From Himantopus leucocephalus (taxonomy: Eukaryota; Chordata; Aves; Charadriiformes; Recurvirostridae), in the NCBI GenBank assembly GCA_003993805.1, contig RSEF01000004.1:76550099-76614098 (forward strand): a stretch of DNA of 64,000 nucleotides, given 5' to 3'. Positions 25,401-38,235 of the stretch are shown piece after piece. The notes under the pieces were generated by a model that saw only the letters and a list, made by a program, of their open reading frames with translations, searched no databases and was not told the DNA's origin. A program made the translations under genes and the position numbers. Positions within the stretch are counted from its first letter, which is position 1. Every line of letters starts with the position of its first letter.

Positions 25401-26785
25401 AGACAGCCTGTTGAATATTTTTGTATGGGTGAGAGTAGTCTTGAGAGTTTTTCTCTATATAGTCTTCTTGGCACAGTTGAATACTCTGCATAGTTTGGTA
25501 ACGGCACACAACTGAGCTAGTAAAACCTAGGTTGAGTTCCATTATCCAGTAGTTACTTCTTAGATTGTAAAAGCTTTGGCAGAACTCTGACCTGCAGTAG
25601 CCAATTGCCAGACCAGGACACCCAGATGGTGAGAACTGTCAAGGCCAGAATCTGAACAGACCTCAAACAATTATCTTCTGTATGGCTTTTGAATGTTCTG
25701 ATCTCAGAGCTATTTTTTATTGCCTGACATGAAATTCTATTCCTGTTGTCTAGACTGACAGAAATTCTATTGTCAAGCTGAAAAAAATCGCTGTCACATG
25801 TAAGTTTTCTCAAGGCTCCTACACTAAAGTAGTCTGACAAAAATGTCATTGTTCTTAACACTTTCATGTTTAACAGAAACTAATGCTAGGGTTGGCTGCA
25901 TTATTTTTTCAAAATAGTTGTTAAGACTGATATATTGCTAAACAAGACTTGGAAGATGTCTAGACTTTGAGGTTTCTTTCAATTCAGAGAAGTTTTCTGC
26001 TGTAGGCACATATGAGCCAAAGAAATACAAATGGTCATATTAAGAACTATGAGAGTACAGGTGTCTAGTTTAGCATAAGCGACTCTTTCATGACTTAACT
26101 TGGTCAGATATAATTGCTTAAAATACATCCAACTAAGGTAATTAAACTAGTATACCATATTTCTGTATTTTAGTTTTCTCTTAACATTGAAGCTATGCCA
26201 TTAAATTTATTTTGATGGCTGCTAAGTGGTTTGCAAGCTTTGCAAATTAAGTTTTGTGAATAATGGTAACCTACAATGAATAAGGTAACCTACACTCTGA
26301 TACAACAGACTTCAGGGTTTTTCTGGTATGTCTCCAGATTGTACGCATAAAGTTTATATATTAGATGAGATTAAATAATGACTAAATCTGAGGATCTGCC
26401 AATCAAATTGTGACACTACATGTCCGTAACTGTAATGCCTTTCTTTCTTGTAGCTATGCAAACAGAACAGCAAAATCTCTCAGACACTTCATTTCTTCCT
26501 GCAGGACTTAAATACATGAAGAAATCTTTTCTTTTTCCTACTCATTATTTAGGAAGAGTCAGTGTCAACTATATTTGGCCATCACTTCTGCTTTAAAGTT
26601 AGTGAGCATTTTGAAATGCACAGTCTTTCCCTGTGTGACAGGAAGGTCTCAGAGTGTGCAGAGATCGTGCCAAACGTATGGCTCATAGTTACTTATTCTC
26701 CTTTGCCCTGTATACATTTTTCAACGTTAGGGAAAATCTGTTAAAAGTTCTATCCCACTGTACCTCATGCTTTATGTAAATGTTT
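22486..26785. other. Unique AT-rich DNA, no gene seen
   Basis: No gene, RNA or mobile element supported. The longest open frame (25553-25867, -, 104 codons) has no recognisable domain and no splice or promoter context. Confidence 0.5.
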
Positions 26786-26792
26786 TGAGCAC

Positions 26793-27046
26793 ATCTATAT
26801 TTGGTACAGAAATGTGTCCATTATCACAGGNGTCTATATTTGGTACCGAAATGTGTTCATTATCATAGGGGTAAGAGACTTTTAGAGTTTTTCCACTGTG
26901 AAACAGAGCATAGGATAGTAATGTTCTCTTTTGTAAAGNATCTATATTTGGTACAGAAATGTGTCCATTATCACAGGGGTAAGAGACTTTTAGAGTTTTT
27001 CTACTGTGAAACAGAGCATAGGATAGTAATGTTCTCTTTTGTAAAG
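26793..27046. repeat. Duplicated 107-bp block around two single Ns (probable assembly artefact)
   Basis: The block at 26832-26938 is repeated at 26940-27046 with about five substitutions. A 38-bp partial copy precedes it at 26793-26830. Lone Ns at 26831 and 26939 separate the copies. The partial first copy matches the third copy and not the second over its 38 bases. This fits one allele (copies 1 and 3) with the other allele (copy 2) inserted in the middle. Open frames of 113 and 128 codons that cross this block are products of the duplication. Confidence 0.8.
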
Positions 27047-27175
27047 GGTACTGTGATGATATTACTGTGCAAAATAGCTGCTGGGAGGAATACTCATCAG
27101 ATTGTATGCAGCATTGCTTTAATACGCATATTGTATGCCTGAAGCTGCACTGCATCACTGGCTATATATAACCTT

Positions 27176-27221
27176 GCTTGGATGTAGTGCAAGGATCTAA
27201 CTTGCAAGGGCCAGACGTGCC
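27176..27221 (+). repeat. Left arm of a 46-bp inverted repeat pair
   Basis: It matches the reverse complement of 29242-29287 at 42 of 46 positions, with the central 16 bases ATCTAACTTGCAAGGG and their surroundings intact. Similarity stops abruptly at both ends. See the right arm for interpretation. Confidence 0.85.
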
Positions 27222-28337
27222 AGATCAGGTGCTGTACGTTAATTCTGCAAATAGACTAAGCTGTTTTGAGTCAAGGTGTGATTATTCTTGTTTGTGAAAA
27301 GTAGTATATACATAAGTTATTATAAAAATGAAATAGTACCCAAAAAGTCTAGCACACTGGGTTCAAGTTTTGGGTCTTTTTTGTTTTCAGTTTCACCCTT
27401 TCTTAAAAGTGTGAAGGGAAAAAAACAAAGTCTGGGAAAAGCTTCACCATTACCTTGTCAATACTGAAACTTACAAAACCATATAGTAGATTTCGTACTA
27501 GACTCATATTAAATTTAATTCATGCCAACACCTCTAACTTGCTATTAGCTGGTCTGAAGCATGACTGACATCACTGTGTTGTCACCACTCACTTTTTGCT
27601 GGATTGAACAGAAAATGGTGGCTGTCACTGCATTTTGTAGAGAACTTCTATTGTTAGGTAAGCTCTGAAAACATCTACTAGATTTAATCATTTGTGTAAC
27701 ATAGGTAGAGCTGGCAGAGTGGTGTCACTACTTAATACAAAGATTTGTCTGAAAAAAGGGACAGAGACTTTTCTCCCCCCTCCTCTCCCCCTGACGATAT
27801 TCAAAACAGGCTGTTAGTATGGAGTTCAATCCTTAGTATTAGTGGAAGCTGATGAGGGACCCTTAAGCTTATCTACTGAACTTTGCCCAAATTCAGTTAT
27901 GCAGCTCCAGTCTTGGACAGTGAAATTGTTTGGACGTGGCCTTTGGTGATCCTGAAAATCTGACTGGGAGAATAAAGTCACTGATGTAGATTCAGGAGGA
28001 CCTTCTGGCTATCTGGATCTGACCTTTGCTGTGTCTGATGCTATGGCTGTTATCCTTCAGCCAGTGTTAAGAAAAAGCAGTCACAAAGTTGTTTAAATGC
28101 AGCAGAGAGATTTTGCACAAGCTTCTCATTTGAGAAAATGTGAGAGGCAAACATCGTGCGTGTGATGGCAGAATAAAACTCTCAGCAATGCTGCAGAAGT
28201 ACAGACCATAACTGATATAAACTCTAGATGAAGTGTGCAAAGGAAAGGTCAAAACGTTTTCCCTACAGAACAGTGAAGATGAAACATAGATGAAATATTT
28301 GAGGAAGCTGTGTTTTTCTTTTCTGTCATTGTTAAAA

Positions 28338-28356
28338 CTCAGTGAGACTCACTGAG
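28338..28356. repeat. 19-bp palindrome (9-bp arms, 1-base spacer)
   Basis: CTCAGTGAG (28338-28346) and CTCACTGAG (28348-28356) are exact reverse complements around a single A. This could be a dimeric protein-binding site or chance. Confidence 0.8.
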
Positions 28357-28584
28357 ATCAGTCTCAAGTGCTAATTGTGTTACTGTTACACACCAGTCTT
28401 GGCAAATTATCTGATAAGGAAAGAGGCCCGGGGTGTTTTCTTTTAATGGAAAAATATTGCTATACTGTCACTCTCAAGTTTCCTTTTATTCACTTTCGAA
28501 TGGATTTGTGTAAACAAGAAGTATAAGCATTAGGGCACACATTGTCATCTCTCTCTTCTTCACTTTTGCTTTCAAAGGGTTTTA

Positions 28585-28735
28585 AGGTCATGCTTTTTCA
28601 GCTGCCTGTAATGAATATGACTAGGTGTGCCTGGTGTTCATCATTGTCCTTTTTAAACATCAGCTGGCTTTTATGGCTTCCTTTTTTGTCTTGTGAATTG
28701 TAATTGTTCTTCAATTAACACAAAGCAATACGAAA
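28585..28735. promoter_or_regulatory. Candidate conserved noncoding element
   Basis: A non-repetitive stretch with E-box-like CAGCTG (28599), TAATGAATATGA, TTTTTAAACATCAGCTGG, TTTTATGGC and a GAATTGTAATTGTTC run followed by CAATTAACACAAAG. The motif mixture resembles developmental enhancers. No conservation evidence is available here. Confidence 0.18.
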
Positions 28736-29241
28736 TGTGTTAGCTGAGTCTTGCCTACTCTATCTTAAATTAAAAAGTGCATTAAGAACACTGATGATCG
28801 CACAGTTTCAAACCTAATAAATTTGAGGGCTTCCTGGGGCTAGATTGGCATTCAGCACGACCCCGGTGGAATAAGCATATTGACAAGAAAGTTAAATTAT
28901 TTTACAGAACTGCTGAAGCTGGAAGTAAAGAAGCCTCTGATAGAGGCTTTTAACTCAGTATGTGACAAAAATCTGTAATGTAGTGGAAAGACCTCTCTGA
29001 AGCAGCAATTTAGAGACAATACCAGGTGAATACTGAGTCTAATTGTTGGACAATGACAATAAATGTTGGCAAATGGCAAAAAGGGTTATATGAATCTCCT
29101 AGATTAATTCCCCAGGAATATCCTAAGAGGCGAGGTGATAGACATTGGAAGAAGGTAGCAATGTGAAACCAAATGTTTTATCAAGAACTATGGAGAAATC
29201 ATGGTTTGGGAACACAGGCAGTCTGCAGGTAAAATGCTCAC

Positions 29242-29287
29242 GGCATGTCTGGCCCTTGCAAGTTAGATCTTTGCATTACAACCAAGC
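29242..29287 (-). repeat. Right arm of the 46-bp inverted repeat pair
   Basis: The inverted partner of 27176-27221, with 4 mismatches, two of which are transitions of the kind left by CpG or C deamination. The two arms enclose 2020 bp. I find no matching target-site duplication next to the outer ends (ataacctt on the left, tagactgt on the right). The arms could be terminal inverted repeats of an old DNA transposon, or two solitary copies of an unknown interspersed repeat in opposite orientation. Confidence 0.85.
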
Positions 29288-29299
29288 TAGACTGTCTGT

Positions 29300-31055
29300 A
29301 TAAACAAGCAAGCCAGTGCAACTTAAGGGGACAAAAAAGTATTAAAGAAATGTGTCAGGAGATTCTGTACAACAATTTGTGAAAGACTGCTGGGACACTG
29401 TCCCATCAAATTTGCTAGGCTCTAAACCAGTTCTGTTTTCATTTTAAGACTACAAAGACATTTTTTAGTGAAAACTTTCCTTTACAGGAAGATCCCTGTA
29501 TATGTATCTAACAATTACATGAAGAGAAAAGGAAATACAGAAAAGATATGTATATACTGAATGTTATTCATATTATAAAGGAAAAGGAAGAATCTGAATA
29601 GTTAAAAAACTGTCCAAATCACAAATTATGCCTCTTTCAAAAATTCCTATTACTTAAATAAATATTAGCCTTCTGCAACTGACATTTAAATTTATATTTT
29701 GAACTTTATTTGAACTTGATTTTATTAAGACCCCGTACTCTAATTAAAATTCATTGTCCTTAATCCATTGGATTTTCTTTTTCCAAGTCTAAATTACCTC
29801 CAGATGTCAGGTAGTTTTTGACTTTGGTAGAAGACAGTTGAATACATGAATTTCTCAGGTCTTGGAACCCCAAGAACTTCTATCTGGATATTTGCAAGAA
29901 ATTATACTTAAATAACCTTTTAGGGAATCCTACTCTTCTCTTTTCTTTATCCTGTCTTTCTTTTCTGTAACTGATAGTGCCCTCCAGATTATTCATCTCT
30001 CGAGATGCTCTTACTTTATTCAGGCAAAAGTGGGAAAGACAAAGTGTTCTGTAATGAAAATAGAATCTGAATGGAACAAATCTTGGTGCAGAAGTCTTTG
30101 TGTGAAATTTTTGTGACATCTCTTCATAAGCAGTGTACTTTGTTATGTTCTGGGGCTGATAGCTGTGTTTTAGAGTTAACAGAGGGGCTACTAATGGAAG
30201 CTTGCTAACAATACTTATCCCTTGGACATCAAGCTGCTGATAGTATGAAAACCCAGTAATTTTTTTCCTTGGGTATCAGTACCAAATTGATCCAGCTGCT
30301 TTACCTATGTAAGTTTCAGAGACCAAATTTGATTATACATGGATGATTGGATAAAATAGTGGTCTTTCACTTGTTGGGAGTAGGGTTTTTTGCAAGAATG
30401 AATTTGTCAAAGTTTTGAATAGAAATTAGCTTTTTTCTAAATTGCACTTTAAACATTTGTTTTTTTCACATAGCCTTAACTTTCTTCTTTTGAGCTGGAC
30501 TCCAACAGATGCCTTTGTTTCATTGCATAGATGTCCATAGTAAGTAGTGGCTGACATATATTTTTACTCCATAATTCTAAGTCTGTGCAGCCTATTTAAG
30601 CCAACAGGTAGCCAATATTTGCTTTATCTGATAAGTGAAAAATGTAATAACAATTAATCAGTGGAATAATCTCAGCTAGTGAATTCTCAGTTCTCTTGAA
30701 GTCTTCAAGAACAGATAGATTTCTCTACCGAGGGAGGTATTTTAGTCAAGTTACTGAGATAACTAAAAATCTGGATAAAAATTGAATAGTCTTTGACAGA
30801 GAAAGCCACACTAGGTTAAATATTGAATTAGAAATGACCGGTCTTGTATGATGATGAATTATGGCAATCAGTGCCTTCAAACAGGACTGCTTTTGGAGAA
30901 GTTTCCTGCAGTTGGGTTATTATTTATCTGATTGTTTTCATTGCTTGCTAGTAAGCATCTTAAACGCTTAATTCATGTGGACCAATACTCCGTTAAAACA
31001 ACTGCAGAAATATATTTGAGCTCTCATTTATACTTCTATTGTCCTTATGCCTTCA
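29300..31055. other. Unique AT-rich DNA, no gene seen
   Basis: Nothing beyond short open frames without domains (for example 29880-30119, -) and T-rich runs. Confidence 0.5.
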
Positions 31056-31061
31056 TCTTTG

Positions 31062-31087
31062 TTTCACACAAAACACTTTGTGTGAAA
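31062..31087. repeat. Perfect 11-bp stem hairpin with ACAC loop
   Basis: TTTCACACAAA (31062-31072) and TTTGTGTGAAA (31077-31087) are exact reverse complements with a 4-base loop. A further two A/T pairs can form beyond a single mismatch. The stem is AT-rich and too short for a miRNA precursor by itself. Confidence 0.9.
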
Positions 31088-31145
31088 AAAGACTTTTTTT
31101 TCCCTAAATAATGTTACCTTACAGTAAAATCTAATTTAAAAGACT

Positions 31146-31159
31146 GGGGGGGGGGGGGN
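31146..31159. repeat. Homopolymer G13 ending in an N
   Basis: Thirteen Gs followed by a lone N at 31159. The ambiguity probably marks a homopolymer-length failure or a contig join. Confidence 0.9.
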
Positions 31160-34100
31160 AGTTGATCTTATTCGGCTATCTTGAACACTTTTTGGTTATA
31201 TTGTCTACCAATAAATCGAGGTTTTCTGTCTTTCTTCCTACTATGACCTTTAAAGTTGGAAGATTCTGCTCATATGTGAACCCTGATGCTGACTGCAGGA
31301 TCTCTGAGATAGTACCATGACATAAGCATTCATACATTGTGGAGCTTGGATGCTCATTATATTACTTCAAAATCATAAGAATTTTGAACCAAAAGCTCTG
31401 TGATTATGTCAGGCGGACCTTGTTTTAAATGTTCTGGCATCCTGAGAAGGCTCAGAATTTTTCTTTTTAGGTTTTTGTCTAGGCACCTGATACAAGAAGA
31501 CAGGAATTTCAGAACTGCAGATCTTGATTAAGATAAGAAGAGTCAGTATGGCTGCTGAAGGAGGAACTTATGGAAATTCTATTCTGCAACAGCCTAGCAT
31601 TCATCCCCTTTTCCAACAAATCTATTAATAAACCAAGCCCCTTGTTTTTTACTTTAGACCATTACAATTCCTAGTACATTTATATGATCTCATGAACACA
31701 CCTCTGTTGTTTCGCGTATGGAGAGGTGAGAACAAAAATACCACTGAGTAATTTATTCTGTATTACATTATTCTCATGTTCACTAAAATAACTTCGACCA
31801 CTAGTGCCCATCTTTTTCTGAGACTTTTTTTTTTACATACTCCCTATAGTTTCTGAAAATTATGTGCATATGCCATATTTGCATGTATGTAATAACAAAC
31901 AGAAATAAATTCTTGAATGCTATATGTCTTTAAGCATCAGAATATATTTAAGATTCTTAAGAAATTTATTCCCATTTCTACAAATATTCTACAAAGTGCG
32001 TTCTATGGATTTTATTTGACCCAGTGTCACAGCCCCAGGTTGCTTTAATTATTAACAATTATGGGAAGAATGTGCTGTGTGAGGGAAAAAAGACCATTCC
32101 TATATTCATATTTCTTTTGTCCTCAAACCAGCTAAGGAGCATTGTGTGGAATTATCTCCTGAAAGGAACCTAGAAGCTGATTGGTAAGTAATAGTGCTAG
32201 TAGCATGCATTGCACATTTTTGGTTTTACTGTCTTGTGTCTTAATTCCTTTCATGTTATGGTTCTAATGGTAAGAAAATGTGTCAAGGTAAATTAGATAT
32301 GTTATTAATTATTTCTCATCATAAAGACCACAATTCAGTGCACATTCTGAAGAAAAATGTTTTTTCTCTTTTTTTTTGGTGGCAAATTTGTAAGTAGTTT
32401 ATTTTCATACACGTGTATATTTGCACATACCGGTAAAGAGTATTATAAACACACAGATCAGTTTATATCAGCTAATGCTCCACCTGGTCCAAAACTTGCA
32501 GAGACATCCATCAGAGCCTGAAATGCAGACAGGAAGGGAGAATACACTGTAAAAGCAAAATCACCCTTTCGGGAACTCACAGCTGTCTGGCTGGAATTTC
32601 TGATCCTTTGCTGGCCTTTGAGACGTGAAGCATGGTATGTTCAGCAGTTAAAGTCTTTTCAGTTTAGGATGATGAATTTCTGAACAACCTGACAAAAGTT
32701 AATGCAACTTTTCCGGCTTACATTGTAGGACTGTTGATTTAAGTGATGGAAATACCACCTGGAACATTTATTTCCTTTATAAAGGGACTTATTTGCAGCC
32801 AAAAACAGTGCACAGGTGGGCATTCAAAGAGATATATGAAAGTTCATACACTCTGTTTACAACTTAGTATGGCATAAATCTGGCCTGCAGTAGTTTCACT
32901 GCAGTCCCGACAGCCCTGTGTAATCTGTGTAGTATAAAGAATGTGTGGATTAATGTTGGAGAATTAGATGCTATCCTTACCTCAGAGCAGCTGTAATTCC
33001 ACTGCTGCTGGAAGATAATAGTTTTGAGATCAATTGCTTAGACTTTAGGCCACAGTATGGTGATTTGAAGCTCATATTTTATGATGGCTGGGAGATCTAC
33101 CTTTAGTTTACAAGTGTCACATAATATGTCAGCATTTTCTGTCATTGGGTGGTTAGATAGCTAAAAGACAAAACTATAAGGATTTAAAATAAATAGCATA
33201 AAACAGTGCTTGATGTTATTTTTGACTCATGTTTGAAGAAGTCATAGAGCGCTTACACTCAAGTCACTTTATTAGGTGATTTTTCAGTCTTTCTCAAAAG
33301 TCTTAATTAATCCCACATCTGTGATTAGTGTATGAGATAATTTTAACACACATATCCAGCAGTATACATGATGTGTACAGATACATTTATGTCAGTCAAA
33401 TCTGAATTAGGTAATAAGACAAATGCAGAGAAAAAGAGGGGAAAAAAAATCATAGTGAAGAGGAATAAAGGACCTTGATCACATTAGGATTTGTAATAGT
33501 GTATAGTGAAAACTCCCATAGAATAATTACAACCAACTGCTAGGAACAGTGATAAACTTCTTCAAAGCAAAGATATCTACATTACACTGGAGGCACCCTC
33601 AAGCTGGACTGGTTCACCTAGATCTTCACTTGGAAGAAGAAAATTTTAAGTGCATTTCTCTCCTGGTTTTGCAGCTTGACATTATGACCATCCCTATGTC
33701 TCATTTGCGAGGTTGCACTGCAGCTACGAACCAAAGAACCGTGTTCTATGGGTGGATAGAAAGACCCCAGGTTTTGAGTGCACAGGGGAAGTATCTGCGT
33801 ACTGACCACCACTTTTTGGTGCCTACCTACCTTAATAGGACATGTCCTATTCTACAGAAATGTTACGAATTCTTTGAATCTTACGCTGTACACTTATATC
33901 AGCCTCCTTTGTAGCTTAATGGAAGTTTATTTTAAATGTGTTGGTTCAAATGTGTTTAAATGGATTGTTTATCCACTTGTGTAAGTAGCATTGACACTGA
34001 ACCTCTGGAAGAACTGAAGAACATTGCCTGGTTTGAGCAATCTGAAAATTTGCTGATTGGTGACTTTTGTGTCCCAGTAGATCTCTGTCATTCTGGTTTT

Positions 34101-37100
34101 CATGCAGCAAATTATTTGAGTTTTATATAGTACTCTATTTAAGAAGTATTTTACCCACCTGCACATCCAGCTGGTAATTACAACTGACAGTATTCGAGTT
34201 TATGCAGAAATTTGCTACCTAGAAAATATACTGTCACAGAATACCATGACTGATGTTAAAATTACCCACTGCACAGCTAAAGGCTCCTTAATATCCTCTA
34301 AGAAGAAAATTAGGCTTTTTTTGACAAGACTTATTTTCTGTGTAGTAGTTGATTGTCAGCTGACAAAGAAACAGTACTTTGAATTGGTGGCTATGTGTTA
34401 CTCAGAACTAATGTCAGACTAATTTAGTTTTTCCTTTATTTATATTCCTTCTGAATACTGGTACAATATTCAAGAAAAGCAACTCAACACTTAATATTGC
34501 TGTGATCTGGTTGGATTGGCTCGCTTGGTACAAGCCATGGGCCATTGCAGGTGCTGCTATGGTTGGGAACGGAGTTGAAAATATATTCCCTTTACACCCT
34601 TATTTTCTGTTCTTTTGCCCTCTCCTCTTCCTTTGCATAAATCTATGCCTGCAACTTCTGTATCCTTCAGTTATTCCAGAATTTCATTGCCATCTTTAAT
34701 GTACTAAAATCTGACTCCAGTGAGTTTAGTATTCAAATGAATTAGTGTACGAGAAACCTGAGGTTTAAGTTGTGCAAGGCTGCTGTATGAAACAGGATGC
34801 CCTTTATAGTGCTTAATGTCTTATCTGGGTATGGTTTAGAAAAAGTAATAGCCATGTGACACAAAAACCCCACATTTACTGAAAACCATTTTTCTGTATC
34901 ATTATGAACAATTTTAATACCTATTTCTCCAGAATTATTATAAGAAATTTTTGTTCCTCGTGCATAGACTCCTTTGTATAGTGCTAATGCTGCCAGTCAT
35001 TAATTTTCTTTTTTTTCACAGCTGTCTTTTCCTTCCACATAAATTTCCTACACTAGCAACTCCTATTTTCTTTTTGGTACTACCTACTTCCTTTTTTGTC
35101 TGTTTGCTAAAAATATATATCCTTGCTTTCATTTAATTTCTTCCTCAGACTGGGCTTTTACTCACTGTTATAATCTTCCTTTGTAATAAAAATGGTAAGA
35201 CTCCCACTTCTATTCACATTTATGTCCACTTTCCAATGAATTTCACTGGTGATTTTCTTTATTCTTGAAAAACCAGCTCTTTGAAATACCAGCACTGTGT
35301 GGGACTCTCTTCTCTTTATCCATACTCAGTGCAAATGGCAAAGGATTTTTGATTCTTGGGCAAGAACTAATCTAATACCTCTTCTACTTTATTCCTTAAA
35401 GAGTGACCATTACAACACATGGCTAGTAGACCAAACCAAAGTTAAACAGTGAAATGTGATTTAACTAGAGTCCCAACTCTGATAAACTGGAGTTACAAAA
35501 TCAAGGACATTTCAAGATACATTTTGAGAATGAGGTGGAAAGAATCTAACCACTGTACAATTCAGTTTTTTGTGTGTTGTGGAAAAAAATTGTACTGACC
35601 ATAGTGACTCTGATGACAGAAAACACAATCTGGAACATTGTCTTTAATCACTACCTCTGATCATTGAGGATACTTTTTCTGTATTTCATATAGCAGTATG
35701 CTTCAATTTTCTCTTTCTGTTTTACAAATTCACATACACACATGCACATGAGAGTTGGCAGAAGTCGTATTAGCTCCCTATTAAAGATGCAGGCAGAAGT
35801 GGACACTGCCATACTGCTTTTCTTCCTCTTTTGTGGATGACCTTGCCTTGGCTAGGTTGGCTGGATTGTTTGCAGCAACAGACCCATTAAGTTAATTTAG
35901 GAAATATTATCTAAAAGTAACACAGGTCAGTAACAAACTGCAGCTGCTGCAGTCATCTCAGCAAGAGAAAGAGGTTTGTGTTCCTGAAGTGTATTTCTCA
36001 AATCCAGTGACTCCTAAAGCTATGACCTGAGTGACAGAGCTTTTAAATTTCATCTTGTTTAGGGCTGTACTTACAAGCACTGTAAGTACGGACCCATGGT
36101 GGTATGACCACCAGTGGCCATGGTGGTATAATTACCAGTTTGCATTCATCTCAGCAATAATTTCAGCACTGTAGAAACTTTTTGGAATATTCTTTAACAT
36201 TTGAGAGCAACCATGAACACTGAAGATAACGTGGGGAAAAGAAAAATTGTCAGTCAGGAGAGAAGGATGCTTGTTTAGTGCATGACTGATATAATGAATT
36301 TTCTTACTACTGAAAATGCTTGCCCTCTTATAACACCTTACTGAATGTCCCTGCCAGCAGAAAGGTCAGGTTATAAGATGTGACTAATACTATTGTCAAA
36401 GAGCTCATATATTTCAATGCCATTTTTATTGTGCCTTTTGTTTGGCACATATTGGGTGAGAGCAACATGATTTTTCATCCGTTTTAAAAAGTAGATAATG
36501 GATAGCGCTCGTTTAGAGGCACAATACTTTCATTAAAAGCATTCTGTGCTAGATGGATCATACCTATCTGTTTTCCTTCTTTTTTTTTCCCCCTTTTTTT
36601 TGTGGCTAGTTGCTTAGGGACACCATACTACTGACAAAGAAAGATTTCCCAAACAAGGTAATGTACAGAAGCCTGTGGGTAAGTCAAGCACTTCTTCCCT
36701 ATTCGTTCTGCTTCTGAGACAGTATATGTATTGCTTACTGTCTTGACAGGCACCTTTTCTAAAAGTACCCTGAAGACAGTATATCAGCAAATATCAGGTC
36801 GTGTGGGTAGCCCCTTCGGTATGCTAGCTGAAGGGGGTTACTTCATAATGGTAGTGTCACCATGATTGATATAAAGACATCTTCTATGTGAAGGCAAGTA
36901 CTTGGAAGATGCCTACAGGTATCTACTGTAGATAAATCACATCCTTATTTCAAGCCATTTTTATTGAAGAAGAACAGGACTAGAGAACAATTCGCTGTAG
37001 TGTCCAACTAGGTAGAAGTGGTTTTGGTGAGATCTGCATTCAATTACAGAAGAAGAAAGAGCAACTAGGAGGAGTATCAGATGTACTCTTATTCCATACC

Positions 37101-37798
37101 AGCTAGAAAGAGAAACATGGAAGTCCTGGATCCAGCCTGAAGGACAAAGTTTAATTTGCAATCAGCCTTGCTTACATACGCAAACATAATCTTTCTAAGT
37201 AGAAGTTTATTTTTCTCTCTGGGAGAAGCAAACTAGCTTTTGATATCTATTCTTTTTTGTTCTGTTTAGGGAGGAAGGAAAGCTAGTGGGAGAGGATGCT
37301 AAGCTGAAAAAAAGCCTCTCTCCTTCCATCTTAGCAAAAATTTTCTGTGCAGATGTGTGTGTTTTTTATGTGCAACATTTTTCGCTTCTCTATTATTTGT
37401 TCTGCCAGTATCTATTACCTAAAGCAATGCATATGCAGAGTACGAAGGGTAGAAAGTACTACAACATTTTATAACAATGGTACTTACAAACGCTATAATT
37501 ATCTATTATAATCTACCTGAATTCTTACTGCAGTAGAATAATTCCTTGAACTGTAGCTATAGTAGAACAGTGATTTATGACAATGCTACCCTGCAGTCTT
37601 TTAAGATAATCTTTTCTATTACCACTCAGGATTCAGCTATTAGTCCAGTGGGGTGGGGATTCAGGTACTTATTGACTTAATTTCCCAAATTACTGTTTTT
37701 TTTCCCCCCACTTTGATGGCTCCAGATATCCAAACACTTTTGTCTGAAAGGCAGAGATTTGTGGGAGTATGGCAAAATAATTGCAGTTCCCACATAGG
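31160..37798. other. Unique AT-rich DNA, no gene seen
   Basis: The longest open frame is 33549-33914 (+, 121 codons). It has no recognised domain. Small inverted repeats occur at 36067-36089 (GTACTTAC/GTAAGTAC, 7-base loop) and 36811-36836 (CCCCTTC/GAAGGGG). T/C-rich runs lie near 36581-36602. No mobile element or RNA is recognised. Confidence 0.5.
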
Positions 37799-37898
37799 NN
37801 NNNNNNNNNNNNNNNNNNNNNNNNNNNNNNNNNNNNNNNNNNNNNNNNNNNNNNNNNNNNNNNNNNNNNNNNNNNNNNNNNNNNNNNNNNNNNNNNNN
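37799..37898. other. Assembly gap (100 N)
   Basis: Exactly 100 Ns between non-repetitive flanks. True size unknown. Open frames across it are meaningless. Confidence 0.98.
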
Positions 37899-38235
37899 AA
37901 ATTGCAAATTCAGTTTTACCCTCCTGTTAACTCAGTAAATATTTCACCTTGTATACTTAACTGGTTTTCTTGGTATACATGTTTAAGAATTACAGAAGTG
38001 GCCGGTACATGAAGGTAATCCAGGAGACTGGATTTCTTTTGGAAACTGAACAAAAGCAATCATCTTTTATTCATTTTTTTAAAACTAGGTACCCAATCAA
38101 CTGTGACCCTGATCTTGGTTTATGGAGACAAACTTGTATTTCAGCCTAATCTATTTCAGGCTCATAGACCTTTTGGTAAATCAGACTAGAGAAAAAGAAC
38201 TGCAACATGTGTGAGTTCAGGCTGGGGCAGGGGGG

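Larger units (their letters stand above)
27222..29241. other. 2.0-kb interval between inverted repeat arms
   Basis: No transposase-like open frame or other protein signal is visible. The longest open frame is 61 codons. It holds a near-perfect palindrome at 28338-28356 and a candidate noncoding element at 28585-28735. If the arms are transposon ends, any coding sequence has decayed or was never present. Confidence 0.5.

Noticed and set aside
26772..27158. 128- and 113-codon frames on opposite strands
   Set aside because: They cross duplicated blocks and lone Ns and repeat the same peptide, so they are artefacts of the assembly duplication.
33549..33914. 121-codon open frame on the + strand
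   Set aside because: No recognisable domain, no splice or promoter context, and AT-rich background. Length is within what chance allows over 64 kb and six frames.
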